NCBI GenBank assembly: GCA_030268105.1
Contig: BSDZ01000009.1
Location: forward strand, 1,873,501 to 1,937,500
Length of the DNA: 64,000 nucleotides
Origin: Volvox africanus
Taxonomy: Eukaryota > Chlorophyta > Chlorophyceae > Chlamydomonadales > Volvocaceae
Direction of reading: 5' to 3'
Shown here piece after piece: positions 1 to 9,866 of the stretch (within the stretch, counting starts at the first letter, position 1; each line of letters begins with the position of its first letter). The notes under the pieces were generated by a model, which had not been told where the DNA came from, did no database searches, and saw nothing but the letters and a program-made list of their open reading frames with translations. The translations under genes and the position numbers were made by a program.

Positions 1-1087
1 AAATGCCAGTAGGTCCGAAGGGGCTGGCACATGGATAGGGGCCGTAGAGAGTAGGAAACTCTGCGTAACCAAAAAACAGGTGATCTCTAGCGGCCTCAGA
101 TGAAGACGCTGAGGTACGCGTGCCCACTCGGTTAAAATCCCGGAGATCCCCATAATACACGCTAGCCCGCAAGGGCGGAGTAACCATAATAAGAATAATA
201 ATATACTCGTGATATCGCTACGTGGTACACACCAGATCCCTGATCTGCATGTTGCTGACCCTCTTTAAGCCGTATGCACACCTGTACATTGGTGGAAAGA
301 ACACAGGCTATATACACGGGCTATGCATTAAACCCTCTTAAACGCCAGGGGTGGACTCGGACCCAACTCCATAGAATCGGGCTATCCAAGCTGAATTCCT
401 CCTACGACATTTTGTCCCGACCCGGCTTTGAATTGGTGACTTTGTGGTCGCAAGCCCGGATCCTCAGGGAATGGCCTCGAGAGGCGGAGCGAGAATCACG
501 AGTATAAGACCTGCAAAAATGGCCGGATAACTAGACTAATTGTGAGCTCTAATCGGACTATCCCCGAAAATATCATGTTGAGCTAAACTACGCTATGCTT
601 AGCCTGAGCCAAGCCTGAGCATTGATATCTGGTTAGATGATAATTGCCTGGACTCGGCACTGATAGCCATCACGTCCGCATCTCATATTTTGGATTATAA
701 GTTGTAACCCTTTCTCCTAAAGTCTTCGGCTTGTTGCGTGAGCACATGGCACTTAATGTTGAGACATGCAGATAAGAGCATGAGCAGTGAAGAGGGATAC
801 AACAATGCGGACGTCATAGCTATCAGTGCAGAGTCCTGGCAATCATCATCTAACCGGATATTAATGCCGAGGCTTAGCTCAGGCCAAACGTAGTGTAGTT
901 TAGCTCAATATGACAATGTTAGGGATAGTCCAATTAGAGCTTGCAATTTATCTACATTATCCAGCCGTCCTCACACGTCTTATACTCATACTTGGTACAT
1001 ACATCGGTACACAGCATATATCACACCAGATCCCTGATGTGCAAGTGTGATAAATCCTAGTAAGTGTATCTGTAGTATCCTGGGGTA
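1..1087. repeat. Decayed LTR remnants related to the nested chromovirus family
   Basis: No gene is supported here. About 500-803 aligns by eye, with many differences, to the last third of the intact LTRs on the plus strand: a TAGCC(T/C)GAGC block, a GAAGACTT-like block and a terminal GGGATACAAC. About 804-1085 aligns to the same LTR part in the opposite orientation, so the two halves form a large imperfect palindrome centred near 750-800. This looks like two old LTR pieces head-on, or an old foldback derived from LTRs. Element C has inserted into its right part. The short open frame at 274-507 has no recognisable similarity and is probably chance. Confidence 0.55.
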
Positions 1088-1092
1088 TCTAA

Positions 1093-1135
1093 TGTTGTGC
1101 TACGGTTCATTTCCCGCCGATGCATAGGTCGATGC
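1093..1135 (+). repeat. Element C 5' LTR, first 43 bp
   Basis: It begins TGTTGTGCTACGG directly after the TCTAA duplication and stops where element A starts. The last five bases (GATGC) are repeated after A at 16022-16026. It continues at 16022. Confidence 0.92.
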
Positions 1136-1959
1136 TGTTGTACCTCTCGTTCGCGTTTGCTCATAAGTATCTGCACGTCTGGAGACTTTCGACACCGATG
1201 CGCGAGCACTTGCAAGTACAGCAAGGCAAGCGAGAGCAAACAGAGACAGCGGAAGACTTCAAGACAAAGAGAGATATAACTTACAGTTTTACAGATCGGA
1301 ATGATGCAATGGACGAAATCGCCGTCAGCGCCGGAAGCAAGCAATCATCACGCGGCGGTGATTAGCGAAGTTCAGGCTTAGCTCGGGCTAAGTAGAATAG
1401 TGTATAGCAATAGTAATGTAGAACACACGAGTGTTCTCCGGTATCAAATGTCTTGTCTTGCTTAGCCGTCCTCGCATCTGTTATACTCGCAGTATCGCAA
1501 TGCCGTACGATTCACATTAGGAGGCCGATCCTAGATGTGACAATCCTACTGCGTATAGGCGATGTCTACGCATAACAACGTATAAGCCTTTCCGGCGTTC
1601 GCATGATGCAAGGGTCCGGATAACGATATCCGGTTGCAGGGCATGTATCGCAACGAGTGCGGCGCTCTCAACGTGTGCTTTAATGAAGTAATATTATATC
1701 AGATAATATTACTTATCGTTTCGTAGCACGAGCATAATGCGCACTTCAATGCTTCGGGCTTTCATGCATGCTAGGCGGATTTGCCATGATGTGATGTCGC
1801 GATGGATAATGACAACATGCCAAATGCATATATAAATGTACACGAATACATTTATATCATGCAGATTCATTCATATGCAATGTGTTCATCACAATAGCAC
1901 TTTGCCTTGTAGGATCACATCGACCTACGCATCGGCGGGAAACTAACCGTAGCACAACA
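1136..1959 (-). repeat. Element A 3' LTR
   Basis: An 824-bp LTR in minus orientation, beginning TGTTGTGC at 1959 and ending ACAACA at 1136. It is adjacent to the polypurine tract seen on the minus strand at about 1961-1975. Apparent short open frames inside it are shared by all LTRs of the family and are not genes. Confidence 0.95.
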
Positions 1960-2018
1960 ATTATCCCCCCTCCCGTATGCAGCGTCCTCGCTGCATCATA
2001 CAGCATCGACTGCAGGGG

Positions 2019-5000
2019 TCATTGGGCTTGCGTGGCATGGTTGCGGGCTTCTTCGAGCAGGGGCTTCATGTCCTGTGAGAAGTTGCGTGCCGGTTCCCAT
2101 GAGTTGTGCTCGTCGGTATACCCTGTCCACTTAACCAAGTACTCGTGTACTGTCCGCTTACGTCGGTGTCGGCCCACACGACGCGCGCGATAATCTAACA
2201 CCCGCTCCACATCGTAAAACTTCTGTTTACCAGCAATCCAGGTCTCGGGAACTGGTTCGATCGCTGCGGGGGTGTTAGCAGGCTCAGGGACGGGTTCCGT
2301 ACCACGATACGGACGAACAAGCGATACGTGAAACGTGGGGTGAATGGTCATATCAGCGGGCAATGCAAGCTCCACAGCCACATTCCCAACCATGCGCATG
2401 ACAGGATACGGACCAATCCAGCGGGGCAAGAGTTTTCGGGATCCGTCGGCCAAGGAACGCAAGTTCTTGGTGCTTAGCAACACGAGTTGCCCTTCCGAAA
2501 ACGTCACATCCTGCTTGGATTTGTTGTAATATTCCGTCGTTCGTTGCTGCGCCGCGTCCAAACATGACTTCGCGTCTGTGATTCGGGACATAAAAGACTT
2601 GGCAAAAAGTTTAGCAGCAGGCACGTTCACTTCCAACTCACGCCACACGGGTAGCGCGGGATGAAATCCGTAGTTGAGAAAGAACGGACTTTTGCCTGTA
2701 GAGCGGTTCACAGCGTTGTTAAGCGCAAATTCTGCCGCAGTCAAATACGTATCCCAAACAAGTGGTGTGCGACCAGCATAATTGCGCAACATATCACCCA
2801 ACGTGCGATTTGTGCGTTCGGTTTGACAATCAGTCTGCGGGTGATACGCCGTGCTCAGGTTGACGTGCATGCCAACTAGTTTGCAGAGCGCTTCCCAAAA
2901 CTTAGACGTGAACTGCCCACCGCGGTCCGAAATCACATTTTTGGGAACCCCGTGTAACCAAACCACATTATCGAAAAACAAACGTGCGGTTTGCTCAGCC
3001 GTGCAGGATGATGTGCATGGTGCTAGGTGAACCATCTTAGTCAGACGATCGACCATTACGAACACCGCATCATATCCCCCCTCAGTTTTGGGCAGCGCGA
3101 CTACGAAGTCCATGGAAACACTTTCCCAAGGCGCATCCGGGACAGGCAACGGTTGCAACAACCCCTGGCCCTTACCGGACAAAGCCTTATTGCGCTGGCA
3201 CAGACTGCATGTCTGGACGAAGTTCGCCGCATCCTTAGCCAAACGAGGCCACCAAAAGGAACGTTGCACCAAGTCGATCAATCGCTTGCTACCAGGGTGT
3301 CCTGCTAACGGGTCCTCGTGGAACCGCGCAAGGATGTCGTAGCGTAGCGCGTCGTCGTTCAGAACGACGATTTGCGTAGCTGCACCCTCCATCCGTAGCC
3401 AAAGGCCATTCTGCTTGCGAAGGTTTTCTACATTAGCCGGGTCCGCGAACCAGGCGTCTGCATTGTAGGCAACCTTCAACCGCTCCGCGAGGTCCGTCGC
3501 GATCGGTACCTCCTCGCTACGCGGCCGCACGACGGGCGCTGCCAAAATTGCAGTGTGTAGCGACGGATGTCGACTGAGAGCATCGGCAATATTCAATTTA
3601 CCAGAAATATACTCCCAGGTGCAGTCGAACCTAGCTAGGTATTCCATCCACCTAGCCTGACGGCGGTTCAACGTCGGAACGCTTTGCAAAAACGTTAGGG
3701 GCTTATGGTCAGTCTTTAAAGTAAACGGGCGTCCCTCGAGGTAACAGCGCCATTCCTTTAAAGCATGCAGCACGGCCAGAAGCTCCTGTTCCCCGGTGGT
3801 GTAGCGAATCTCCGCACCAGAAAACTTCTTACTTGTGAAGGCGATCGGTCGCCCTTCCTGTAACAATACAGCGCCGCTTCCAAATATTGAGGCATCAGAC
3901 ACTACCTCAACACGAAATGGCAACGAGTAATCAGGGAATGCAAGGGTGACATCTTCGGCAACGATTCGTTTGAGCTCTTCGAATGCCCGCTGGCATTGCG
4001 ACGTCCACGACTCGAGCGAAACGAAAACGCCTTTGCGAGTTAAGTTAGTAAGCGGGGCCGCAATGATGGAATATTGTTCAATGAACTTTCGGAAATAATT
4101 GGTCAAGCCAAGGAACTTACGCAGCTCCGTGAGGTTCTGAGGCGCGGGCCAATCGCGAACCACGGCGACCTTCCGTGGGTCCATCTTCACACCAGTGGCC
4201 GACACAATGTGGTCCAAATATTCCACCTGAGGCTGCGCCCAAAAGCATTTGGCGCGTTTAGCAAACAATTGCTCCCGCCTCATAACGTCGAGCACGAGCC
4301 GAAGATGCTCCAAGTGCTCCTCGCGCGTCTTAGAATATACCAAGATGTCATCCAGGTAGCAAACAACGAACCTGTCGATAAACGGCCTAAACATTCGGTC
4401 CATAACCGCCTGAAACGTCGCAGGGGCATTAGTCAAACCAAACGATAGGACCGTATACTCAAAGTGACCGAAGGGCGTCCAAAAAGCGGTTTTCGGGATA
4501 TCAGAGGCAGCGATGCGAATCTGATTGTAGCCCTGTTGTAAGTCAATTGAGGAAAAATAAGCCGAGCCCTTCAGCTTATCCAACAGGTCGTCAACACGTG
4601 GCAAAGGGTAGCGATTTTTCACCGTATTCGCATTTAACCCCCGGTAATCAATGCACATGCGCAAGGTCCCATCCTTCTTACCGACAAACAAAATCGGTGC
4701 AGAATACGGGGATGTGCTGGGGCGTATCATACCCTTCGCGAGCAAATCCGTCACCTGGCGCTTTACCTCATCCAGCTCCAATGGACTCAACCTGTACATT
4801 GGCCGGGCCGTAGGCTGCGCTCCAGGCATGAGAGGGATTGTGTGATCAACAGGACGCATAGGTGGTAGGCCAGGGATATCTTTAAAGACGTCCTCATACT
4901 GCGACAGTAGGGCCTCAACCTCAGGATCCGCAGAAATCTGCGCGGTGGTGACACAACAGCTCACCCGCGGCCTTAAAAGCAGTCCGTGGGCACCCTTCCG

Positions 5001-6080
5001 TAACAAACGGACGGCCTCCTTACGCCCGACTAGCTCTGGTTCGATTCGCGCGGCCATTGCGGTCACAGCGAAATTAACCATAGGCACCGCCTCAGTTTCG
5101 CCCTCCTTTGGTGTGACATGTTCGAACGACAGGAAAGGTACCTTAATCGACAGAGTACCCTTGCACATATGCAGGGTTGTGGTCTCCATGTCAATGCGCG
5201 CGCGGTACTGTCGTAATGTCGAAGACCCCATTATGTACGGTGCAGTCTCTGCTAAGCCCTGCAGCACGTACGGCCGGGTCACAACACGCAAAGGGCCTAT
5301 CGATAGGCTAAGGGTAATCCTGCCCACGATGGGATGCTTACCCCCGTCAGCAAGGGTAACCTGTGGACAATCAGACGACTCTGGGGACAACCCCAGCGCA
5401 TTCACCTCTGCGACAGAGATGAAGTCGTCGCTGGCACCGGTGTCAACAAGTGCCTTCAGAGTACGGCCATTCAAACCGATCTGAACCACTGGGACACGGT
5501 TATCTATGAGCGACTGCCCAGCAGACAACGTCAGTGCACTTAGGGCGGGTCCGTAACCTACGGCACCCCCGTCAGGAGCTTCGTACCAAACGTCAACCGA
5601 GTAGGATGTGCTTGGCCACGGCGCCAGCGTACCCTCCCGATCCACACCATTAAACAAAACGGTGCCCGGCTCGAACCGGTGGACATGCCGCATACCCCTT
5701 AACGATGCCTCTGCCTTGCGCTGACAGAAAGCGGGGAGTAATACACATGCGGCGGTGCCTGGATATTGACGCCTACACCTCCTGTATATGGCCAACTGTT
5801 CCGACATCTCACGCAGAGACGAGGGGATGAACAAAACCACGTGGTTAGACAGATCGATAGACGACAGGGGATGGCGAGGTGTAAACAAATTACACAACGG
5901 GTCGAAGCAGAGAAGTCCCGTGCGTCCGTCAAGCGTGATGCGTCGCGCAATGACTTGCTCGATGTGTCCAAGTACACAAGGCAACAATGCCTTAACGGCT
6001 GGCCGTAAGGATGACCACCGACCACGCGTTAGTTCAGAAATCCCAGGTGGTGCCCCCTCCGCAGGAACCCGGGCAAGCCC
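2019..6080 (-). CDS. pol: Element A pol: protease, reverse transcriptase, RNase H, integrase, chromodomain
   Basis: The frame runs 1,353 codons from just after the gag UAG and has no nearby start codon, so it is probably made by stop-codon readthrough. In order: an unassigned N-terminal domain of about 150 residues; aspartic protease with LVDTGAS; reverse transcriptase with YLDD; RNase H with SDAS, GEQELLA and TDHKPL; integrase with an HHCC zinc region and the [18 protein letters not shown] core; and a C-terminal chromodomain (ending in [10 protein letters not shown]...NSWEPARNF). Relative to B, an Arg in the RT motif TAFRTPFG is Trp, and QTDG next to the integrase catalytic Glu is QTDC. The frame is intact although the element is interrupted in its leader. 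Confidence 0.95.
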   Translation of the reverse strand, partial: GLARVPAEGAPPGISELTRGRWSSLRPAVKALLPCVLGHIEQVIARRITLDGRTGLLCFDPLCNLFTPRHPLSSIDLSNHVVLFIPSSLREMSEQLAIYRRCRRQYPGTAACVLLPAFCQRKAEASLRGMRHVHRFEPGTVLFNGVDREGTLAPWPSTSYSVDVWYEAPDGGAVGYGPALSALTLSAGQSLIDNRVPVVQIGLNGRTLKALVDTGASDDFISVAEVNALGLSPESSDCPQVTLADGGKHPIVGRITLSLSIGPLRVVTRPYVLQGLAETAPYIMGSSTLRQYRARIDMETTTLHMCKGTLSIKVPFLSFEHVTPKEGETEAVPMVNFAVTAMAARIEPELVGRKEAVRLLRKGAHGLLLRPRVSCCVTTAQISADPEVEALLSQYEDVFKDIPGLPPMRPVDHTIPLMPGAQPTARPMYRLSPLELDEVKRQVTDLLAKGMIRPSTSPYSAPILFVGKKDGTLRMCIDYRGLNANTVKNRYPLPRVDDLLDKLKGSAYFSSIDLQQGYNQIRIAASDIPKTAFWTPFGHFEYTVLSFGLTNAPATFQAVMDRMFRPFIDRFVVCYLDDILVYSKTREEHLEHLRLVLDVMRREQLFAKRAKCFWAQPQVEYLDHIVSATGVKMDPRKVAVVRDWPAPQNLTELRKFLGLTNYFRKFIEQYSIIAAPLTNLTRKGVFVSLESWTSQCQRAFEELKRIVAEDVTLAFPDYSLPFRVEVVSDASIFGSGAVLLQEGRPIAFTSKKFSGAEIRYTTGEQELLAVLHALKEWRCYLEGRPFTLKTDHKPLTFLQSVPTLNRRQARWMEYLARFDCTWEYISGKLNIADALSRHPSLHTAILAAPVVRPRSEEVPIATDLAERLKVAYNADAWFADPANVENLRKQNGLWLRMEGAATQIVVLNDDALRYDILARFHEDPLAGHPGSKRLIDLVQRSFWWPRLAKDAANFVQTCSLCQRNKALSGKGQGLLQPLPVPDAPWESVSMDFVVALPKTEGGYDAVFVMVDRLTKMVHLAPCTSSCTAEQTARLFFDNVVWLHGVPKNVISDRGGQFTSKFWEALCKLVGMHVNLSTAYHPQTDCQTERTNRTLGDMLRNYAGRTPLVWDTYLTAAEFALNNAVNRSTGKSPFFLNYGFHPALPVWRELEVNVPAAKLFAKSFMSRITDAKSCLDAAQQRTTEYYNKSKQDVTFSEGQLVLLSTKNLRSLADGSRKLLPRWIGPYPVMRMVGNVAVELALPADMTIHPTFHVSLVRPYRGTEPVPEPANTPAAIEPVPETWIAGKQKFYDVERVLDYRARRVGRHRRKRTVHEYLVKWTGYTDEHNSWEPARNFSQDMKPLLEEARNHATQAQ

Positions 6081-7316
6081 CTATTTCGGCTGAGGTACAA
6101 ACGGCGGCATTAGCGGGCAATCCTTAGTGGAATGGCTCTCCGCACACCGTAGACAAACGTTGGCCAATTTCCGACGCTCGAATTCGGAACGATTGCAATT
6201 CCATTTTGGCATATACGTGTCGTCCGTGCGAGTCCGCTTTGCATTGGGGTCGGAACGCTGTGCGGCTGCCGTCGACGGCGCACCACCACGCTTCCTGTTT
6301 TTAGCCGGGTCCGAGCTCAGACCTGCTCCTCCTGACCCACGGACACCCGAGCTAGTGCCCCCGCGCGCCTGGCGTTGCCGGTTGCTGCGTCGCGTCACGG
6401 CAGTAGGCGTGGGGCGGGTCACTCCGAAGTCCTGGTCAAGAGCTACGGCTTCCCCAAGCGGATCCTGCACTTGCACGGCATTTGCACGAGGGGCAGACTT
6501 GACTTCTTCCTCACCGGCAAGGAGTCGTATCTCTGTGCCCTTAGCAAAAGCGACCAAAGCATCATACGACTTGATCTGCGTTCCAACCAAGTCAGTAGCG
6601 CACCATTTAGCCAAAAGTTTCGTCAGGCCTCGCCTAAACCAAAAGACACGCTCGGATTCGGTGAGGTCAGCAATGGGAGTCACAAGTGCTTCGAAGCGTG
6701 ACTGGTACGCAGGTACATTTTCACCCCGACGCATGTGGTAGCTACCGGCTGCCAAAACCTTACAAGCTTCCACATCGCGTGCTTGAACCTCAGTAGCGAA
6801 TCGTGCGAGCAAAGCGGCGACCAACTCGTCAAAAGTATAGTTGTCCCGGGCGTTGGTCCAATTGCGATACCAGTCCTTCGCTGAGCCCTCGAGGGTGTTA
6901 CCAACGAAGAGACACCTGATACCGTCATTATCGCCACCATGAACAGCCTGGAGATACTTTTTAGCGTCACGCACATACGCACGAGTTGCATCGGCTATGC
7001 TATGCCCTGGTGTCTTGTCGGTCAGCGAAATATTGAGCCTAGGAACGGGAATTGACAATCTCATCACCTCAGGGATGTCATCATGCCCTCGAGCTTGAGG
7101 TAATGGTAGAACCCTTGTTCCAGCAGTGTTGTCCATATTCGTGTTCACTGCTGAATGTGGCACAATTAAGTGAGCAGGGGTCTGAAGGAAAAGGGGCTCT
7201 TGAGTGGCTCGCGCGCCAACAGCCTCAAGACCTCTGTCCGGTGCTCTAGCAGCCACAACAAAATCGGGTTGGCTAGCTAGGCTAGTGTGCGGCGTATCGT
7301 CGTGTTCCGCGGACAT
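6081..7316 (-). CDS. gag: Element A gag (capsid and nucleocapsid)
   Basis: A 411-residue Gag ending in PQPK and UAG, in frame with pol. The central part (about 90-270) resembles retrotransposon capsids (DWYRNW, FDELVAALLARF, EALVTPIADLTESERVFWFRRGL). It is followed by a basic Arg/Gly/Ser-rich linker and one C-terminal zinc knuckle, CLRCAESHSTKDC, which has three rather than four residues between the second Cys and the His. The ATG at 7316 is shared by all three copies. Only 23 bases of leader precede it before the junction with element B. Confidence 0.93.
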   Translation of the reverse strand: MSAEHDDTPHTSLASQPDFVVAARAPDRGLEAVGARATQEPLFLQTPAHLIVPHSAVNTNMDNTAGTRVLPLPQARGHDDIPEVMRLSIPVPRLNISLTDKTPGHSIADATRAYVRDAKKYLQAVHGGDNDGIRCLFVGNTLEGSAKDWYRNWTNARDNYTFDELVAALLARFATEVQARDVEACKVLAAGSYHMRRGENVPAYQSRFEALVTPIADLTESERVFWFRRGLTKLLAKWCATDLVGTQIKSYDALVAFAKGTEIRLLAGEEEVKSAPRANAVQVQDPLGEAVALDQDFGVTRPTPTAVTRRSNRQRQARGGTSSGVRGSGGAGLSSDPAKNRKRGGAPSTAAAQRSDPNAKRTRTDDTYMPKWNCNRSEFERRKLANVCLRCAESHSTKDCPLMPPFVPQPK

Positions 7317-7339
7317 GGAGCACGAAACGATACCCTAGG

Positions 7340-8164
7340 TGTTGTGCTACGGTTCATTTCCCGTCGACGCGTAGGTCGACACGATCCTATGAGTCGAAGT
7401 GCTTTTGTGATGAACGCATTACATATGAATGAATCTGCATGATATAAATGTATTCGCATACATTTATATATGCATCTGGCATGTTGTCATTTATCCATCG
7501 CGACATCGCACCATGGCAAATCCGCCTAGCATGCATGAATGACCTAATCATTGAAGTGCGCATTATGCTCGTGCTACGAAACGATAAGTAATATTATCTG
7601 ATATAATATTACTTCATTAAAGCACACGTTGAGAGCGCCGCACTCGTCGCGATGCATGCCCTGCAACCGGATATCGTTATCCGGACCCTTGCATCATGCG
7701 AATGCCGGAAAGGCTTATACGTTGTTATGCGTAGACATCGCCTAGACGCAGTAGGGTTGTCACATCTAGGATCGGCCTCCTAATGTGAATCGTACGGCAT
7801 TGCGATGCTGCGAGTATAACAGATGCGAGGACGGCTAAGCTAGAGGAGACATTCGATACCGGAGAACACTCGTGTGTTCTACATTACTATTACTATACGA
7901 TATTCTACTTAGCCCGAGCTAAGCCTGAACTTCGCTAATCACCGCCGCGTGATGATTGCTTGCTTCCGGCGCTGACGGCGATTTCGTCCATTGCATCATT
8001 CCGATCTGTAAGACCGTAAGTTATATCTCTCTTCGTCTTGAAGTCTTCCGCTGTCTCTGTTTGCTCTCGCTTGCCTTGCTGTACTTGCAAGTGCTCGCGC
8101 ATCGGTGTCGATAGTCTCCAGACGTGCAGATACTTATGAGCAAACGCGAACGAGAGGTACAACA
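7340..8164 (+). repeat. Element B 5' LTR
   Basis: An 825-bp LTR, TGTTGT...ACAACA. It contains several perfect hairpins: arms of 11 at 7442-7469, of 12 at 7586-7614, of 7 at 7667-7684 (CCGGATA/TATCCGG) and of 7 at 7863-7880. The promoter of the element is expected here, but no clear TATA box was identified. Confidence 0.96.
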
Positions 8165-8167
8165 ATT

Positions 8168-8182
8168 TGGTATCGAGACAGG
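8168..8182 (+). other. Candidate primer-binding site of element B
   Basis: TGGTATCGAGACAGG starts three bases after the LTR. The leading TGG would pair with the CCA end of a tRNA. Counterparts are at 15180-15194 (minus, element A) and 16820-16834 (element C, with A in place of G at one position). It resembles, but does not exactly match, the TGGTATCAGAG sites of elements primed by initiator Met-tRNA, so the tRNA is not assigned. Confidence 0.6.
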
Positions 8183-8630
8183 TTCGTTGCCTAACTGTCT
8201 CTCTTTGTCTAATCGGAAGTAGGTTCTTTCTATGGCGAGTTCCAGCGACGAACCACGAGGACCGCTAGATACTTTTGCCGAAGACTTAGGCCGCGCCGTT
8301 TTGGACGCCGCCGCTTCCGGTTTGTAATTGTTTAATTGCTTTTACTTAGATTGCTGCACTTGTTGTGTAAGTGTACGCTCTGAGTCGCAGGTAATCTCAG
8401 TGCACCGGCATTGCTTGCCGCGGCGACTGAGACCGGCGTTCGTCCGGACCAGTTGGCGACTCTCATTGCCCAAACTACGGAGATCAGGACTCAGCTGGGC
8501 AATTACTTGCTGAGTTTGCTGAATCTTCTCAAGAGTACTGTCGGTAGGCTCACCGAATCGCTTTGTACTCTTGCCTTTGCGATAGAAGTCGGCTTCTATT
8601 ACGCAAAACTAGGGTATCGTTTCGTGCTCC

Positions 8631-9866
8631 ATGTCCGCGGAACACGACGATACGCCGCACACTAGCCTAGCTAGCCAACCCGATTTCGTTGTAGCTGCTA
8701 GAGCACCGGATAGAGGTCTTGAGACTGTTGGCGCGCGAGCCACTCAAGAGCCCCTTTTCCTTCAGACCCCTGCTCACTTAATTGTGCCGCATTCAGCAGT
8801 GAACATGAATATGGACAACACTGCTGGACCAAGGGTTCTGCCATTACCTCAAGCTCGAGGGCATGATGACATCCCTGAGGTGATGAGATTGTCGATTCCC
8901 GTTCCTAGGCTCAATATTTCGCTGACCGACAAGACACCAGGGCATAGCATAGCCGATGCAACTCGTGCGTACGTGCGTGACGCTAAAAAGTACCTCCAAG
9001 CTGTTCACGGTGGCGATAATGACGGTATCAGGTGTCTCTTCGTTGGTAACACCCTCGAGGGCTCAGCGAAGGACTGGTATCGCAATTGGACCAACGCCCG
9101 GGGCAACTATACTTTTGACGAGTTGGTCGCCGCTTTGCTCGCACGATTCGCTACTGAGGTTCAAGCACGCGATGTGGAAGCTCGTAAGGTTTTGGCAGCC
9201 GGTAGCTACCACATGCGTCGGGATGAAAATGTACCTGCGTACCAGTCACGCTTCGAAGCACTTGTGACTCCCATTGCTGACCTCACCGAATCTGAGCGTG
9301 TCTTTTGGTTTAGGCGAGGCCTAACGAAACTTTTGGCTAAATGGTGCGCCACTGACTTGGTTGGAGCGCAGATCAAGTCGTATGACGTGTTGGTCGCTTT
9401 TGCTAAGGGCGCGGAGATACGACTCCTTGCCGGCGAGGAAGAAGTCAAGTCTGCCCCTCGTGCAAATGCCGTGCAAGTGCAGGATCCGCTTGGGGAAGCT
9501 GTAGCCCTCGACCAGGACCTCGGCGCGACCCGCCCCACGCCTACTGCCGCGACGCGACGCAGCAACGGGCAACGCAAGGCGCGCGAGGGCGCTAGCTCGG
9601 GTGTCCGTGGTACAGGAGGAGCAGGTCCGAGCTCGGACCCAGCTAGGAACAGGAAGCGTGGTGGTGCGCCGTCGTCGGCAGCCGCACAGCGTTCCGACCC
9701 CAACGCGAAGCGTACTCGTACGGACGACACATTTATGCCAAAATGGAATTGCAATCGTTCCGAATTCGAGCGTCGGAAATTGGCCAATGTTTGTCTACGG
9801 TGTGCGGAGAATCATTCCACGAAGGATTGCCCTCTAATGCCGCCGTTTGTACCTCAGCCGAAATAG
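8631..9866 (+). CDS. gag: Element B gag (capsid and nucleocapsid)
   Basis: A 411-residue Gag. The start ATG lies 466 bases after the LTR. Order: a variable N-terminus, a capsid-like region (about 90-270), a basic linker rich in Arg, Gly, Ser and Thr with RKRGG and KRTRTDD, and a zinc knuckle CLRCAENHSTKDC near the end. It stops at TAG (9864-9866), and the following codon GGG continues in the same frame into pol without a further stop. Gag should form the particle that packages element RNA. Confidence 0.94.
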   Translation: MSAEHDDTPHTSLASQPDFVVAARAPDRGLETVGARATQEPLFLQTPAHLIVPHSAVNMNMDNTAGPRVLPLPQARGHDDIPEVMRLSIPVPRLNISLTDKTPGHSIADATRAYVRDAKKYLQAVHGGDNDGIRCLFVGNTLEGSAKDWYRNWTNARGNYTFDELVAALLARFATEVQARDVEARKVLAAGSYHMRRDENVPAYQSRFEALVTPIADLTESERVFWFRRGLTKLLAKWCATDLVGAQIKSYDVLVAFAKGAEIRLLAGEEEVKSAPRANAVQVQDPLGEAVALDQDLGATRPTPTAATRRSNGQRKAREGASSGVRGTGGAGPSSDPARNRKRGGAPSSAAAQRSDPNAKRTRTDDTFMPKWNCNRSEFERRKLANVCLRCAENHSTKDCPLMPPFVPQPK

